DNA of 64,000 nt from SZUA-430 sp040080835 (GCA_040080835.1 JBEBHP010000001.1:124001-188000), one strand, 5' to 3'. Positions 27,437 through 36,802 are shown, numbered from the stretch's first letter. Notes: generated by a model from the sequence alone, not told the origin. Translations and numbers: made by a program.

Positions 27437-28112
27437 CCGTTGAAAATAAGATGAGGTCGGCTCGACCAACCAGGTTCTCTTGGGGAACAAATCCCACGCC
27501 GCTGTTTGAAATGCGGCTGTCATTGGACTGGTCCCTGTTGTCACCCATCATAAAGTAGTGACCAGCGGGCACAACGAATTCCTGCGTATTGTCCCATCCG
27601 GGATAGTCCGGGTCCCGGTCAAGAATATAGTGGCTTACACCGTTCGGCAGGGTCTCTCGGTACCTTGGGATCTTCTCGCGGAAGCCAAACTGGGAAACCC
27701 TGACAAAGTCCTCCACCCGGGTCATCTGGCACGGCACACCGTTGATGTGCAGCACCCCATCAATCATTTGTATCCTGTCACCGGGCAGCCCAACGACACG
27801 TTTGATGTAGTCTTCACTCGGTCTCGCTGGAAGCTTGAATACAACGACGTCTCCCCGCTCAGGCTGCGCACTCCACACCCGCCCGGCAAAAAGGTTGGGC
27901 GACCAGGGAAAAGTGTGCTTCGAATAGCCGTAGCTGAATTTGGTAACGAAAAGATAGTCGCCAACCAGCAGTGTTTCTTCCATTGAACTGGACGGAATAT
28001 TGTACGGCTGGAACAGAAACGTCCGGATAAACACTGCGAGCAGCAAAGCGTAGAACACGATCCGGAACACTTCAGCTACCCACCCCAGTCTTCCGTTGAG
28101 CGACACTGCCAC
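27357..28112 (-). CDS. lepB: signal peptidase I, second of a tandem pair
   Basis: A 251-residue membrane peptidase. One N-terminal helix (about 14-34) is followed by box B with catalytic Ser43 (IPSSSMEET), box D with general-base Lys104 (DYIKRVVGLPGDR) and box E GDNRDQSNDSR. All catalytic residues are present, so it should cleave signal peptides on the periplasmic face. The start is GTG at 28112, 16 bases after the first copy's stop and without a good ribosome-binding site, suggesting coupling. The last 80 bases overlap the proposed rnc start. It is clearly a diverged paralogue of the adjacent gene rather than a recent copy. Confidence 0.93.
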   Translation of the reverse strand: MAVSLNGRLGWVAEVFRIVFYALLLAVFIRTFLFQPYNIPSSSMEETLLVGDYLFVTKFSYGYSKHTFPWSPNLFAGRVWSAQPERGDVVVFKLPARPSEDYIKRVVGLPGDRIQMIDGVLHINGVPCQMTRVEDFVRVSQFGFREKIPRYRETLPNGVSHYILDRDPDYPGWDNTQEFVVPAGHYFMMGDNRDQSNDSRISNSGVGFVPQENLVGRADLILFSTDGSAQNWEIWKWPSALRYGRVLHSIE

Positions 28113-28128
28113 GGGATATGTACTAGCG

Positions 28129-28887
28129 CTACGAAATCAAATTCAGCAACCGGCTGTAACGGACAGCAAATGGCCACTTCCAGAATTCCCAGATTGCTGC
28201 CGTTCCGTCATGCGAAAAGAAAACAACCTGCGCCCGACCAACAAGATTGGCGGCGGGAACATATCCTACGTCGCCACGGCTGTCGTTTGAGTTGTCGCGA
28301 TTGTCTCCCATCATGAAATAATGGCCCTGCGGAACGACAAACTCCTCCGTGTTGTCAAAACGGGATTCATCGTCGCGGTTCAGCACCACGTGCTTCACCC
28401 CGTTCGGAAGGGTTTCCATGAAGCGCTGTACATTGACCTCGGTGCCATCATCCAGTGTATCAATCCGGTCTTCGATACGCTCAAGCTTCACGGGCACGCC
28501 ATTGATGTGCAGCACGCCCGAAATCACCTGAATGCGGTCGTTAGGCAAGCCCACGACACGCTTGATGTAGTCCTGGCTTGGATCACTCGGCAGACGAAAC
28601 ACCACGACGTCACCCCGCTCGACCGGGCCGCTCAGGATACGGTCCTCGGAAGCATGCGCCGGACTGATCAGCGGAATCGAGTAGATCGAATAGCCATAGC
28701 TGTATTTCGAGACAAACAAATAGTCGCCGACCTCAAGCGTTCCCTCCATCGAACTGGACGGAATGCGAAACGGCTGGAAAAGCAGCGTCTGCACAAAGAC
28801 CACGATGCCGACCACGATGCCAATTGTCTTGACCGTTTCGACAACGCTCTCGTTTCGCCACCACGGTGTCTCAGTCTTGGTAGTCAT
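28129..28887 (-). CDS. lepB: signal peptidase I, first of a tandem pair
   Basis: A 252-residue signal peptidase. It has a single N-terminal helix (about 18-38), catalytic Ser46 (IPSSSMEGT) and Lys109 (DYIKRVVGLPNDR), and box E GDNRDNSNDSR. It differs from its neighbour mainly in the segment after box B (YGYSIYSIPLISPAHASEDR) and in an acidic insertion near residue 135. AGGG lies 8 bases before the ATG at 28887. The 124 bases between this start and the acpS stop are non-coding and may carry an internal promoter. Confidence 0.93.
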   Translation of the reverse strand: MTTKTETPWWRNESVVETVKTIGIVVGIVVFVQTLLFQPFRIPSSSMEGTLEVGDYLFVSKYSYGYSIYSIPLISPAHASEDRILSGPVERGDVVVFRLPSDPSQDYIKRVVGLPNDRIQVISGVLHINGVPVKLERIEDRIDTLDDGTEVNVQRFMETLPNGVKHVVLNRDDESRFDNTEEFVVPQGHYFMMGDNRDNSNDSRGDVGYVPAANLVGRAQVVFFSHDGTAAIWEFWKWPFAVRYSRLLNLIS

Positions 28888-29011
28888 ACGCACACCCTAA
28901 ATTCATCAGTGAACCATTGTATTATCAATTGAGCACGGGACCAAACAGTGTCAATCAGCAGGCCATTACAACCGGTTAATCGGCTTCAGGGGAATTCCGC
29001 CAAAAAACACC

Positions 29012-29422
29012 CTATTCAGGCGAGTTTTCAGGCACGGCAGAGATAATCACGATTGCTTGTGCCAATGGAAAATCATCAGTGATCGAAAGATCGATCTGGG
29101 CTCTCATGCCCTTTGGGATCAGGGTAGCCAGATGCAGCGCCGCCCCGCCAGTCAGAACCATCGTCGGCTTTCCCGATTTCAGGTTCACGACGCCCAGGTC
29201 CCGCCAAAACACATTCTTTCTGAAACCAGTCCCAAGGGCCTTGGAGCAAGCTTCCTTCGCCGCAAATCGCTTCGCGTAGGATGCCGCCCGGTTCCGCCGC
29301 CCTTCGGATTTCCGTTGCTCGACGGACGTAAAGAGGCGCTGGACGAACCGGTCGCCGAAACGGCCGAGGGTGGCTTCGATCCGCCGGATGTCGATCAGGT
29401 CGCTTCCAATGCCAACGATCAT
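29012..29422 (-). CDS. acpS: holo-[acyl-carrier-protein] synthase
   Basis: A 136-residue enzyme that moves phosphopantetheine from CoA to apo-acyl carrier protein. The N-terminal GIGSDLIDIRRIE, with magnesium-binding Asp8, and the FAAKEACSKALGTG motif with the second acidic ligand are intact. The ATG overlaps the pdxJ stop as ATGA, so the two are coupled; the pdxJ-acpS pair is widely conserved in proteobacteria. Confidence 0.96.
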   Translation of the reverse strand: MIVGIGSDLIDIRRIEATLGRFGDRFVQRLFTSVEQRKSEGRRNRAASYAKRFAAKEACSKALGTGFRKNVFWRDLGVVNLKSGKPTMVLTGGAALHLATLIPKGMRAQIDLSITDDFPLAQAIVIISAVPENSPE

Positions 29423-30201
29423 CTGGCTTCCCTCGAGACCCGATCATCTTCGGCGCGCTGGCGAGCAGCACTCATCAGCTTGCGCATCTGAAGAATGGAC
29501 TGTTCAAGACCACTGAAGATCGCCTCTCCAATCAGGAAGTGTCCAATGTTCAGCTCCACCACTTCCGGAATGGAGGCTACCGAACCAACGGTTTCGAAAT
29601 TCAGGCCGTGCCCTGCATGCACTTCGAGCCCCATCCCTGCGGCTTGTTTCGCACCAGTTCGAAGACGCTGAAGTATCTGGTCGCGAATTTCAGTCTTGCC
29701 CTCAGCGTGAGCATCGCAATACGCGCCAGTATGCAATTCAACAACCTGAGCGCCAACACTTAGGGAGGCCTCAATCTGGTGTGGAGCAGCCTCGATGAAC
29801 ATGGAGACTCGAATACCTGCGCCGGACAACGAGCGCACGATCGATGCAAGATGATTGTGCCCGCCCGCAACATCCAGCCCGCCCTCTGTTGTCTTTTCTT
29901 CGCGCTTTTCGGGGACGAGGCAAACCGCGTGAGGTTTGTGCCGGAGGGCAATCGCAAGCATTTCTTCAGTTGCTGCCATTTCCAGATTGAGCGGAAGTCG
30001 AATTTCGCGCACCAGCCGCTCGATATCAGAATCGCTGATGTGACGGCGGTCTTCGCGCAGGTGAGCCGTGATTCCGTCAGCGCCCGCACTGGCAGCAACG
30101 ACCGCAGCGCGCATCGGCTCGGGATGAATGCCGCCACGCGCATTGCGGATGGTTGCGACGTGATCGATGTTCACGCCAAGCCGCAATTGCCGGAACTTCA
30201 T
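29419..30201 (-). CDS. pdxJ: pyridoxine 5'-phosphate synthase
   Basis: A 260-residue TIM-barrel enzyme that closes the pyridoxine ring from 1-deoxyxylulose 5-phosphate and 3-amino-2-oxopropyl phosphate in the DXP-dependent vitamin B6 pathway. LGVNIDHVATIRNARGG at the N-terminus, HLREDRRHI, and EVHAGHGLN near residue 200 are diagnostic. It overlaps pyrE upstream and acpS downstream by 4 bases each (ATGA), so all three are co-translated. Confidence 0.97.
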   Translation of the reverse strand: MKFRQLRLGVNIDHVATIRNARGGIHPEPMRAAVVAASAGADGITAHLREDRRHISDSDIERLVREIRLPLNLEMAATEEMLAIALRHKPHAVCLVPEKREEKTTEGGLDVAGGHNHLASIVRSLSGAGIRVSMFIEAAPHQIEASLSVGAQVVELHTGAYCDAHAEGKTEIRDQILQRLRTGAKQAAGMGLEVHAGHGLNFETVGSVASIPEVVELNIGHFLIGEAIFSGLEQSILQMRKLMSAARQRAEDDRVSREAR

Positions 30202-30782
30202 TTAAGCCCCCTGCTGCCAGGCTTCACTGCCAGTGTTCCCTTCAGATGCTTTGGCAACTTGTCAGCGTCCCAGGAGGAAACTTTGAGGCGAACCAGTGGA
30301 ATGAATGGAACCTCGAACTTTGCGGCTCCTCCCGAACGGTCAATCAGACAGGCCAGTGCGACCACCTTCGCGCCAGTTTGCTTGACGGCCTCGATACACT
30401 CGCGCGACGACAGGCCAGTCGAAACGATGTCTTCCACAATAATGACGTTCATGGTGTCGTCCAAATGGAAGTTTCGACGGAGCTGAAACACACCGTCCTG
30501 ACGCTCGACATACATGGCAGGAACCTTCATGTGCCGCGCGGTTTCGTAGCCGGGAATGATGCCACCAACTGCAGGCGAGACAATCGCGTCAATGCGTTTT
30601 TTGACCTTGGACCTGACCAGGTCCGTGAGCGCCTTACACAGCTTTGAAGTACGCTGCGGATGCTGGAAGACCAGTGCCTTTTGAAGAAACGTATCTGAAT
30701 GACGTCCGGACGAGAGGATGAAGTGCCCCTTCAGAAGTGCGCCTGCTTTTTGAAATTCCGCCAACACTTGTTCAGGCGTCAT
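30198..30782 (-). CDS. pyrE: orotate phosphoribosyltransferase
   Basis: A 194-residue pyrimidine-synthesis enzyme. The phosphoribosyl-pyrophosphate motif VIIVEDIVSTGLSS lies at about 115-128, and the KKRIDAIVSPAVGGIIPGYE strand is typical of the longer PyrE type. I prefer the ATG at 30782, which overlaps the rel end by 11 bases; an in-frame ATG at 30806 lies further inside rel. The order rel-pyrE-pdxJ-acpS is a known alphaproteobacterial arrangement. Confidence 0.94.
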   Translation of the reverse strand: MTPEQVLAEFQKAGALLKGHFILSSGRHSDTFLQKALVFQHPQRTSKLCKALTDLVRSKVKKRIDAIVSPAVGGIIPGYETARHMKVPAMYVERQDGVFQLRRNFHLDDTMNVIIVEDIVSTGLSSRECIEAVKQTGAKVVALACLIDRSGGAAKFEVPFIPLVRLKVSSWDADKLPKHLKGTLAVKPGSRGLK

Positions 30783-32937
30783 ACGTATCCAGCTCCTTTT
30801 CTCCATGGGGACGATCTACTGCATTTACGGAAGGCGACGCCCGCAATGTCGCAATGACATTTGCAAGGTGGCGCGCGTCATTGACTTCAACATCAACAAG
30901 CATGTCGAACACCAGTGGCGCACGGCCAATGATCTTCAGGTTTGTAATATTGCCGCCTTGCCTGGCTATGATGTCGCAAACTTTTGCAAGCGTTCCGGTC
31001 ACATTGTTAATTGCGATCTTCAACCGGCCGATCTGCACCTCTTTCTGCGCATCAGGCGCCCAGCGTACATCGACCCATCGGTCAGGCTGGTCCTGCACAT
31101 CCTCAAGGCGTTCGCAGTCCGCCGTATGCACCATCACGCCCGTCCCGGTGATCACCCCTATGATCCGGTCTCCAGTCAGTGGCTGGCAACACTGGGCGAG
31201 GTTGAACGCGAGGCCTGGCGTCATGCTTTGAATGGGAATTGCCGATGCCTTCGGCTTTCGGCTTATCAACTTGGCCCAACCTTCCATGTTCGGATCGGGC
31301 TTGTATTCCGGCATCACAGTCTTGAGCACTTCCACCGGAGACAGCTCGCCTCTGGAAAGTGCCTGATAGACATCTTCCTGCTTGCTGAACCTGAGTTTCT
31401 TCAGCGAAACCTGCAACCCCTTTTCCGAATACTCATGCCCCGCATCCTGGAATGTCTTCTCAAGGATGGCACGACCCATGCGCTGTTGCTCAAGCTTTTC
31501 CGCATTGCGCAGATAGCGCTTGATCGAATACTGCGCCTTGCCCGTGACGACCATTGTCTCCCACACCGCCGATGGTCCTTGCTTCGGAGACCGGATGATT
31601 TCAATGGTTTCGCCATTCTTGAGCTTGCTGGCAAGAGGCACATGTCGCCCATTCACCTTGGCCCCCACGCAGGTATCGCCAACTTCAGTGTGAACCGCGT
31701 ACGCAAAATCGATCGGAGAAGCGCCGCGCGGCAACGCGATGATCTGTCCCTTGGGCGTGAAGCAAAACACCTGATCCTGAAATAGTTCCAGCCGCGTGTG
31801 CTCCAGGAACTCTTCCGGCGTGTTGCCCTCTTTCAGCGTCTGGATCAGCGTTCTGAGCGACTCATAAGCATCAATGTTGGCCAACGAACGCCCGTCATTG
31901 ATCTTGTCCTTGTAGCTCCAGTGCGCTGCAATGCCGCTTTCAGCAACCGCATGCATTTCCTTCGTCCGGATTTGCAACTCGATACGCTGGTTCTCAGGTC
32001 CATAAATCTCGGTGTGGAGCGAGCGGTAGTTGTTCGATTTCGGAATTGAAATATAGTCTTTGAACCGGCCGGGTACATGACGCCATGACTGATGCAACAC
32101 GCCAAGCGCGCTGTAGCAGTCCTCGATGCTGTTCACGACAATTCGTAAGGCAAAAATATCTGACAGTTGGTCAAACGTTACGCGCTTCTCCTGCATTTTC
32201 TTCCAGATCGAATAGGGTCGCTTTTCCCGACCCGTGACCATCGCTTCGATATGATGTTCCCTCAGTTTGCGTAACAAGCCATCTTCAATCAGCTTGGTAA
32301 CTTCGCCCTTTTGATTTTTGATTTCTCCGAGGCGCGATAGAATGGAATCCCGCATCTCTGGATTGATCTGCGCAAATGCAAGATCTTCAAACTCTTCGCG
32401 GAAGTTTTGCATGCCCATTCGACCGGCAAGCGGCGCATAGATCTCCATGGTTTCTGTGGAAATGCGTTTGCGGCGATCCACCGACTTTACAGCGGCCAGC
32501 GTCCGCATGTTGTGCAGTCGATCGGCGAGCTTGACCAGCAGCACGCGAACATCGTGGCTCATCGCGAGCATGAACTTGCGGAAGTTTTCGGCTTGCTTTG
32601 TCTCTTCTGATTGTAACTCAAGCTTTGAGAGCTTTGTTACGCCGTCAACCAGGTCGGCAATCTCGCGACCGAAAAGCTTTTCAATGTCCGCGTGGGTGGT
32701 ATTGGTGTCTTCGATGGTGTCGTGCAGCAATGCCGTCACGATCGCAGCATCATCAAGCTTCAGGTCGGTCAGTATGCCAGCGACTTCCAGGGGATGGGAA
32801 AAATATGGGTCACCGGAATCGCGCTTTTGATTTCCGTGCGCCTTGATGCCGAAGACGTATGCCCTGTTGAGCAGATCCTCGTCGGCGTCCGGATCATACG
32901 CCTTCACGCGCTCGACAAGTTCGAACTGCCGCATCAT
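30772..32937 (-). CDS. bifunctional (p)ppGpp synthetase/hydrolase, Rel/SpoT family
   Basis: A 721-residue stringent-response enzyme with the full domain order: HD hydrolase (HP at 48-49, HD at 72-73), synthetase (RPYSIWKKM, DIFALRIVV, and ELQIRTKEMHAVAE with the catalytic Glu), TGS (about 390-450) and C-terminal ACT (about 645-715). Both active sites keep their key residues, so it can make and degrade (p)ppGpp, as expected of the single Rsh in alphaproteobacteria. It heads the operon to era and lies 85 bases after rpoZ on the same strand. Two successive ATGs start the frame; the ribosome-binding site is weak. Confidence 0.96.
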   Translation of the reverse strand: MMRQFELVERVKAYDPDADEDLLNRAYVFGIKAHGNQKRDSGDPYFSHPLEVAGILTDLKLDDAAIVTALLHDTIEDTNTTHADIEKLFGREIADLVDGVTKLSKLELQSEETKQAENFRKFMLAMSHDVRVLLVKLADRLHNMRTLAAVKSVDRRKRISTETMEIYAPLAGRMGMQNFREEFEDLAFAQINPEMRDSILSRLGEIKNQKGEVTKLIEDGLLRKLREHHIEAMVTGREKRPYSIWKKMQEKRVTFDQLSDIFALRIVVNSIEDCYSALGVLHQSWRHVPGRFKDYISIPKSNNYRSLHTEIYGPENQRIELQIRTKEMHAVAESGIAAHWSYKDKINDGRSLANIDAYESLRTLIQTLKEGNTPEEFLEHTRLELFQDQVFCFTPKGQIIALPRGASPIDFAYAVHTEVGDTCVGAKVNGRHVPLASKLKNGETIEIIRSPKQGPSAVWETMVVTGKAQYSIKRYLRNAEKLEQQRMGRAILEKTFQDAGHEYSEKGLQVSLKKLRFSKQEDVYQALSRGELSPVEVLKTVMPEYKPDPNMEGWAKLISRKPKASAIPIQSMTPGLAFNLAQCCQPLTGDRIIGVITGTGVMVHTADCERLEDVQDQPDRWVDVRWAPDAQKEVQIGRLKIAINNVTGTLAKVCDIIARQGGNITNLKIIGRAPLVFDMLVDVEVNDARHLANVIATLRASPSVNAVDRPHGEKELDTYDA

Positions 32938-33021
32938 GGCAGGAATTCCCGCAGCAGGGGCTCAGTCATGTAGGGTAGTGGCCGCGCGCGTTGCGACCCG
33001 GCAGTCGAAGGAATGAAAGTT

Positions 33022-33405
33022 TTAAACGTCTCCTTCGTCAACCTCTTCCACCACCTCTTGCCGTTTCACATCCGAGTCGGCACGCATGGCGCGCGCGTAG
33101 TCTGCTTCGGAAATCTGAATGTTCTCCGGCGCGTCAACTGCTTCAACCGTCGACTTGTCGGATTCCGGTTCATCGGTTTCGATGTGACGCTGCAGGCTTG
33201 TCAGGAATTCTTCCTTCAGTTCCTCGTGCTGCACCTTCGTTGATGCAATCTCGCGCAACGCGACAACGGGATTTTTGTCATTGTCGCGGTCAACCAGCAG
33301 GGCTGATCCGGATGTGATCGCGCGAGCGCGGTGCGCAGCGAGCAACACGAGCTCAAACCGGTTGGAAATCTTGTCCACGCAATCTTCGACGGTGACGCGA
33401 GCCAT
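33022..33405 (-). CDS. rpoZ: RNA polymerase omega subunit
   Basis: A 127-residue subunit. The N-terminal 65 residues (ARVTVEDCVDKISNRFELVLLAAHRARAI) are the conserved core that clamps beta-prime. The remaining half is a long acidic tail rich in Glu, Asp and Val, common in alphaproteobacteria and absent in E. coli. AAGGA lies upstream of the ATG at 33405; a longer frame to 33471 is not needed. Omega is part of a ppGpp-binding site of RNA polymerase in E. coli, which may explain its linkage to rel. Confidence 0.95.
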   Translation of the reverse strand: MARVTVEDCVDKISNRFELVLLAAHRARAITSGSALLVDRDNDKNPVVALREIASTKVQHEELKEEFLTSLQRHIETDEPESDKSTVEAVDAPENIQISEADYARAMRADSDVKRQEVVEEVDEGDV

Positions 33406-33477
33406 AAAGCGCTGGAATCCTTGCAAATGAGGGAATTTCGCCAAAATAACGTGCTGCAGGCGCGAAAACAAGCGATT

Positions 33478-33981
33478 TCAGGCGCCTGCCTGAATTTGGT
33501 GGAAGGGTCTAACCCCCTCATCCCCAACAATTTTCAGCAATTCAGCCACTGAAGTTCCCGTGTCAGGATGTCGCCAGCCAGGGGCAACGTCAATCAAGGG
33601 TCGCAGCACGAATGCACGCTCATGCATGCGTGGGTGAGGCAGGGAAAGCTCCTCGTCGTCGGTCACAAGCCCCCCAAAATCCAACAGGTCGAGATCCAGG
33701 CATCGGGGTTCCCATCTCGTCTTCCGAACGCGACCGAAGGACTTTTCAATGGCAAGCAGCGTCCTGAGCAAGGCTCCAGGACCAAGCTTGCTGCTTGCTC
33801 GGGCGACAGCGTTAACATATGCCGGGTCGGTCGCGACCGGCCAGGCAGGCGTCAGATAAAAAGCGGAAACCGCAGCAATTTGAATCCCTCTCACTGGCAT
33901 GGCGTCCAGCGCTCGCCTCAGGGTAACATCCGGAGGCCCGGCATTTGATGGCATATTCGCGCCAAGGCTGATGTAAATCAT
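33478..33981 (-). CDS. folK: 2-amino-4-hydroxy-6-hydroxymethyldihydropteridine pyrophosphokinase
   Basis: A 167-residue folate-pathway kinase. The N-terminal ISLGANMP, the FGRVRKTRWEPRCLDLDLLDFG signature (RxxPRxxDLD type) and LPHPRMHERAFVLRPLIDVAPGW are diagnostic. It transfers pyrophosphate from ATP to the pterin before dihydropteroate synthase acts. It reads toward rpoZ with a 72-base gap and is divergent from the amidohydrolase pair. Confidence 0.96.
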   Translation of the reverse strand: MIYISLGANMPSNAGPPDVTLRRALDAMPVRGIQIAAVSAFYLTPAWPVATDPAYVNAVARASSKLGPGALLRTLLAIEKSFGRVRKTRWEPRCLDLDLLDFGGLVTDDEELSLPHPRMHERAFVLRPLIDVAPGWRHPDTGTSVAELLKIVGDEGVRPFHQIQAGA

Positions 33982-34081
33982 ATTCGGGACCTGACTTTTA
34001 GGTACGCATTCCCACGATTTTCATTCTGCATGTTACGTGCAATACTTGCGTCCTGCATCGGGGTTTTTTAAGGGGTTGCGC

Positions 34082-35494
34082 GTGCTTTTTGTCAGAAAAC
34101 TGGTCGCCATTTCGGCGGCAATATCGTTGCTTTCCGCTTGTGCAACAACACAGGACGATGCAGCGCCCAAACCAGCCGGCCCGAATCTGGACCCCCAGGT
34201 GGATTCCAATCCCTTCCCGTCCACCTACAAACCCTTCCCAAGCGTCCCGACCGCATTTGTGGGTGCCACGGTATTTACAGGGACAGGGCAGAAGATCGAC
34301 AAAGCAACCGTGCTGATGCGCGACGGAAAAGTTGAAGCCGTCGGCGCCAACCTTCCGGTTCCGGCCGGTTACAGGGCGATCGACGCAAGGGGCAAGTATG
34401 TGACCCCTGGCATTATTGATGCGCATTCGCACCTTGGCGTGTACCCTCAGCCAGGTGTTGACGCTGTATCTGATGGCAACGAAGCCACCAGCCCCAACAC
34501 CGCGCAGGTTTGGGCAGAACATTCGGTATGGCCCCAGGATGAGTCATTCAACGCCGTGCGACGCGGCGGCGTAACGTCGATGATGATACTTCCCGGATCA
34601 GCGAACCTGTTTGGCGGACGCTCCGTAACCGTGAAGAACGTCCCCTCGACCACCATGCAGGGAATGAAGTTTCCCGATGCGCCGTACGGCCTCAAGATGG
34701 CGTGCGGCGAAAATCCAAAGCGCGTCTATGGATCCAAGGGCGCTCCGCCCTCGACGCGGATGGGCAACGTCGCCGGCTACAGGGCAGCGTGGCTTGAAGC
34801 CGCCCAATACGCTCGCAAATGGGATGCGTATCGTGCAGGCGGAAGCAAGGGAGAAGCACCACCTAGGGATCTGAAGCTTGATACCCTGGCAGGCGTTCTC
34901 AAAGGCGAAATCCTGGTCCAGAACCATTGTTACCGTGCCGACGAAATGGCGGTAATGATCGATATCTCGAAGGAATTCGGATACAAGATCAGCGCTTTCC
35001 ACCACGCATCTGAAGCCTACAAGATCGCTGACATCCTGGCGAAAGAAGGCATCTGCGTTGCCACCTGGGCTGGCTGGTGGGGCTTCAAGATGGAGTCAAT
35101 CGACGGTGTGGCAGCCAATGCAGCACTCGTGCATGCGGCAGGCGGCTGCGCCGTCATCCATTCGGACGACCCGGTACTTGCCCAGCGCCTCAACCAGGAA
35201 GCTGCAGCAGCATTGGCTGCTGGCCGAAAGATCGGACTGAACATATCTGACGCAGAAGCCTTCAAGTGGATTACGTCAAACCCGGCAAAAATGCTTGGCA
35301 TGCTCTCAAGGACCGGCACGCTGGAGCCAGGCAAGATGGCCGACGTTGTCCTTTGGACGGCAAACCCGCTGTCAGTTTATGCTCTCGCCGAGAGCGTCTA
35401 CATCGACGGCGCGCTCATCTACGACAGGAGCAACAAGAACCTTCAACCAAAGTCCGACTTCATGATCGACCGGAAAGCCGGAGGGACAGAATAA
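34082..35494 (+). CDS. exported amidohydrolase lipoprotein, catalytic member of a pair
   Basis: A 470-residue metal-dependent hydrolase of the imidazolonepropionase-like group. A lipoprotein signal ends at LLSAC (Cys20), placing it in the periplasm on a membrane. The TIM-barrel metal site is complete: DAHSH (His115, His117), further histidines in VQNHC and SAFHHAS, and an Asp in VIHSDD. The GTG at 34082 is chosen because AAGGGG lies 6 bases upstream; another GTG at 34037 would bury the signal. It probably cleaves a cyclic amide or a peptide-like bond, substrate unknown. Its stop overlaps the next start by one base (TAATG). Confidence 0.88.
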   Translation: MLFVRKLVAISAAISLLSACATTQDDAAPKPAGPNLDPQVDSNPFPSTYKPFPSVPTAFVGATVFTGTGQKIDKATVLMRDGKVEAVGANLPVPAGYRAIDARGKYVTPGIIDAHSHLGVYPQPGVDAVSDGNEATSPNTAQVWAEHSVWPQDESFNAVRRGGVTSMMILPGSANLFGGRSVTVKNVPSTTMQGMKFPDAPYGLKMACGENPKRVYGSKGAPPSTRMGNVAGYRAAWLEAAQYARKWDAYRAGGSKGEAPPRDLKLDTLAGVLKGEILVQNHCYRADEMAVMIDISKEFGYKISAFHHASEAYKIADILAKEGICVATWAGWWGFKMESIDGVAANAALVHAAGGCAVIHSDDPVLAQRLNQEAAAALAAGRKIGLNISDAEAFKWITSNPAKMLGMLSRTGTLEPGKMADVVLWTANPLSVYALAESVYIDGALIYDRSNKNLQPKSDFMIDRKAGGTE

Positions 35495-36783
35495 TGCGGC
35501 GCTACACTCTTGCCATTTTCACGGCTACTCTCCTGTCTTCCGGCGCCACTGCAGACACATCTGCAATCACAAATGCCCACATATTCACGAGTGCAAGGGC
35601 CGGAGAAATCCAGTCGGGCACTATTGTCATTTCCGACGGCAGGATTGCGGCGGTTGGTACCAATGTGGCCGTGCCAAAGGGCGCCACGATCATTGATGCA
35701 AAGGGCGGTGTGGTCACACCTGGTCTTTATGCCACCGGTTCAAACCTTGGCGTAGTGGAAATCGAACTCGTCAAACAAACCAATGACAACGCCAACTCAA
35801 GCCAGACCCTGAGCGCCGCATTCGACATTTCCTACGGGATCGATCCGGACTCAATGGTCATTCCTGTGGCACGACTGGGCGGAATTACGCGAGCTCTCGT
35901 CACCCCCGTTTTCGGAGATGGCGGCGAGCGTGAATTGCTGTTTGCAGGCCAGGCCGCAATCATCACCTTGCGAGCGGGAAATTCCGCCGTCGTCAAACCA
36001 AAGGCCGCGATGGTGCTGGAACTGGGTGAGGCTGGGGCTGGTCGCGCCGGCGGCGCCCGAGGATCGACCATTACGGCGCTGAAGGCTGACCTTGATGACG
36101 TCAAGTGGTTCGCTTCGCATCGCCGAAGCTTCAATGACGGATCCACGCGCGAATTGCGCCTTTCGAAACCCGACCTCGAGGCTCTGATCCCGGTTGTCCA
36201 GGGCAAGATGAAGCTGATCGTTGGCGTCCACCGCGCATCAGACATTCGCGAGGCGCTGAAACTCGCCCGTGAGTACCATCTGAACATCGTGATCTCAGGT
36301 GCGGAAGAAGGATGGCTCGTCGCGGATGAACTTGCCAGGGCACATGTCCCGGTCATGCTGAATGCCACCACCAACCTGCCCGGCAGTTTTGAAACGCGCG
36401 CAGCCACCATGGACAATGCTGCGCGCCTGGACGCTGCTGGCGTAACCGTATCCTTTGCCAATGGCGACGGCGGTCACCGAGCGCGGGAGTCGAGATACAA
36501 TGCAGGAAATGCTGTGGCACACGGTCTGCCCTATGCAAGGGCAATCGCGGCGCTGACAATCAATCCGGCCACGACATTCGGTGACGGACGCAACGTGGGC
36601 TCGATAGAGCGGGGCAAGCAGGCGGATATCGTGATCTGGAGCGGAGATCCTCTCGAACCGCTGAGTGACGCAACGACAATCTTCATTGCTGGCGAGCGTC
36701 AGCCGATGACCTCACGCCCCGACGAACTGACCGAGCGTTACAGGACGCTGAATGGTCCGCTGCCGCCAGCCTACAAAAACTGA
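35494..36783 (+). CDS. amidohydrolase-like protein lacking metal ligands
   Basis: A 429-residue exported protein (signal peptide about 1-20) homologous to its neighbour along its whole length, including the N-terminal beta-sandwich, the barrel and the C-terminal ADIVIWSGDPLEP strand. At the place where the first protein has DAHSH it reads ATGSN (Ala80 to Asn84), so both metal-binding histidines and the Asp are gone. One His survives in VGVHRAS, and the late Asp in FANGDGG. It is probably a non-catalytic partner or regulator of the first enzyme. GGAGG just ahead and the TAATG overlap mean both are made in step. Confidence 0.85.
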   Translation: MRRYTLAIFTATLLSSGATADTSAITNAHIFTSARAGEIQSGTIVISDGRIAAVGTNVAVPKGATIIDAKGGVVTPGLYATGSNLGVVEIELVKQTNDNANSSQTLSAAFDISYGIDPDSMVIPVARLGGITRALVTPVFGDGGERELLFAGQAAIITLRAGNSAVVKPKAAMVLELGEAGAGRAGGARGSTITALKADLDDVKWFASHRRSFNDGSTRELRLSKPDLEALIPVVQGKMKLIVGVHRASDIREALKLAREYHLNIVISGAEEGWLVADELARAHVPVMLNATTNLPGSFETRAATMDNAARLDAAGVTVSFANGDGGHRARESRYNAGNAVAHGLPYARAIAALTINPATTFGDGRNVGSIERGKQADIVIWSGDPLEPLSDATTIFIAGERQPMTSRPDELTERYRTLNGPLPPAYKN

Positions 36784-36802
36784 AACTGTTCTGGCTGCGC
36801 GC

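Noticed and set aside
30805..31785. 326-codon plus-strand frame opposite rel
   Set aside because: Antisense to the TGS/ACT half of a clear Rel protein; composition is a shadow and no start signal is seen.
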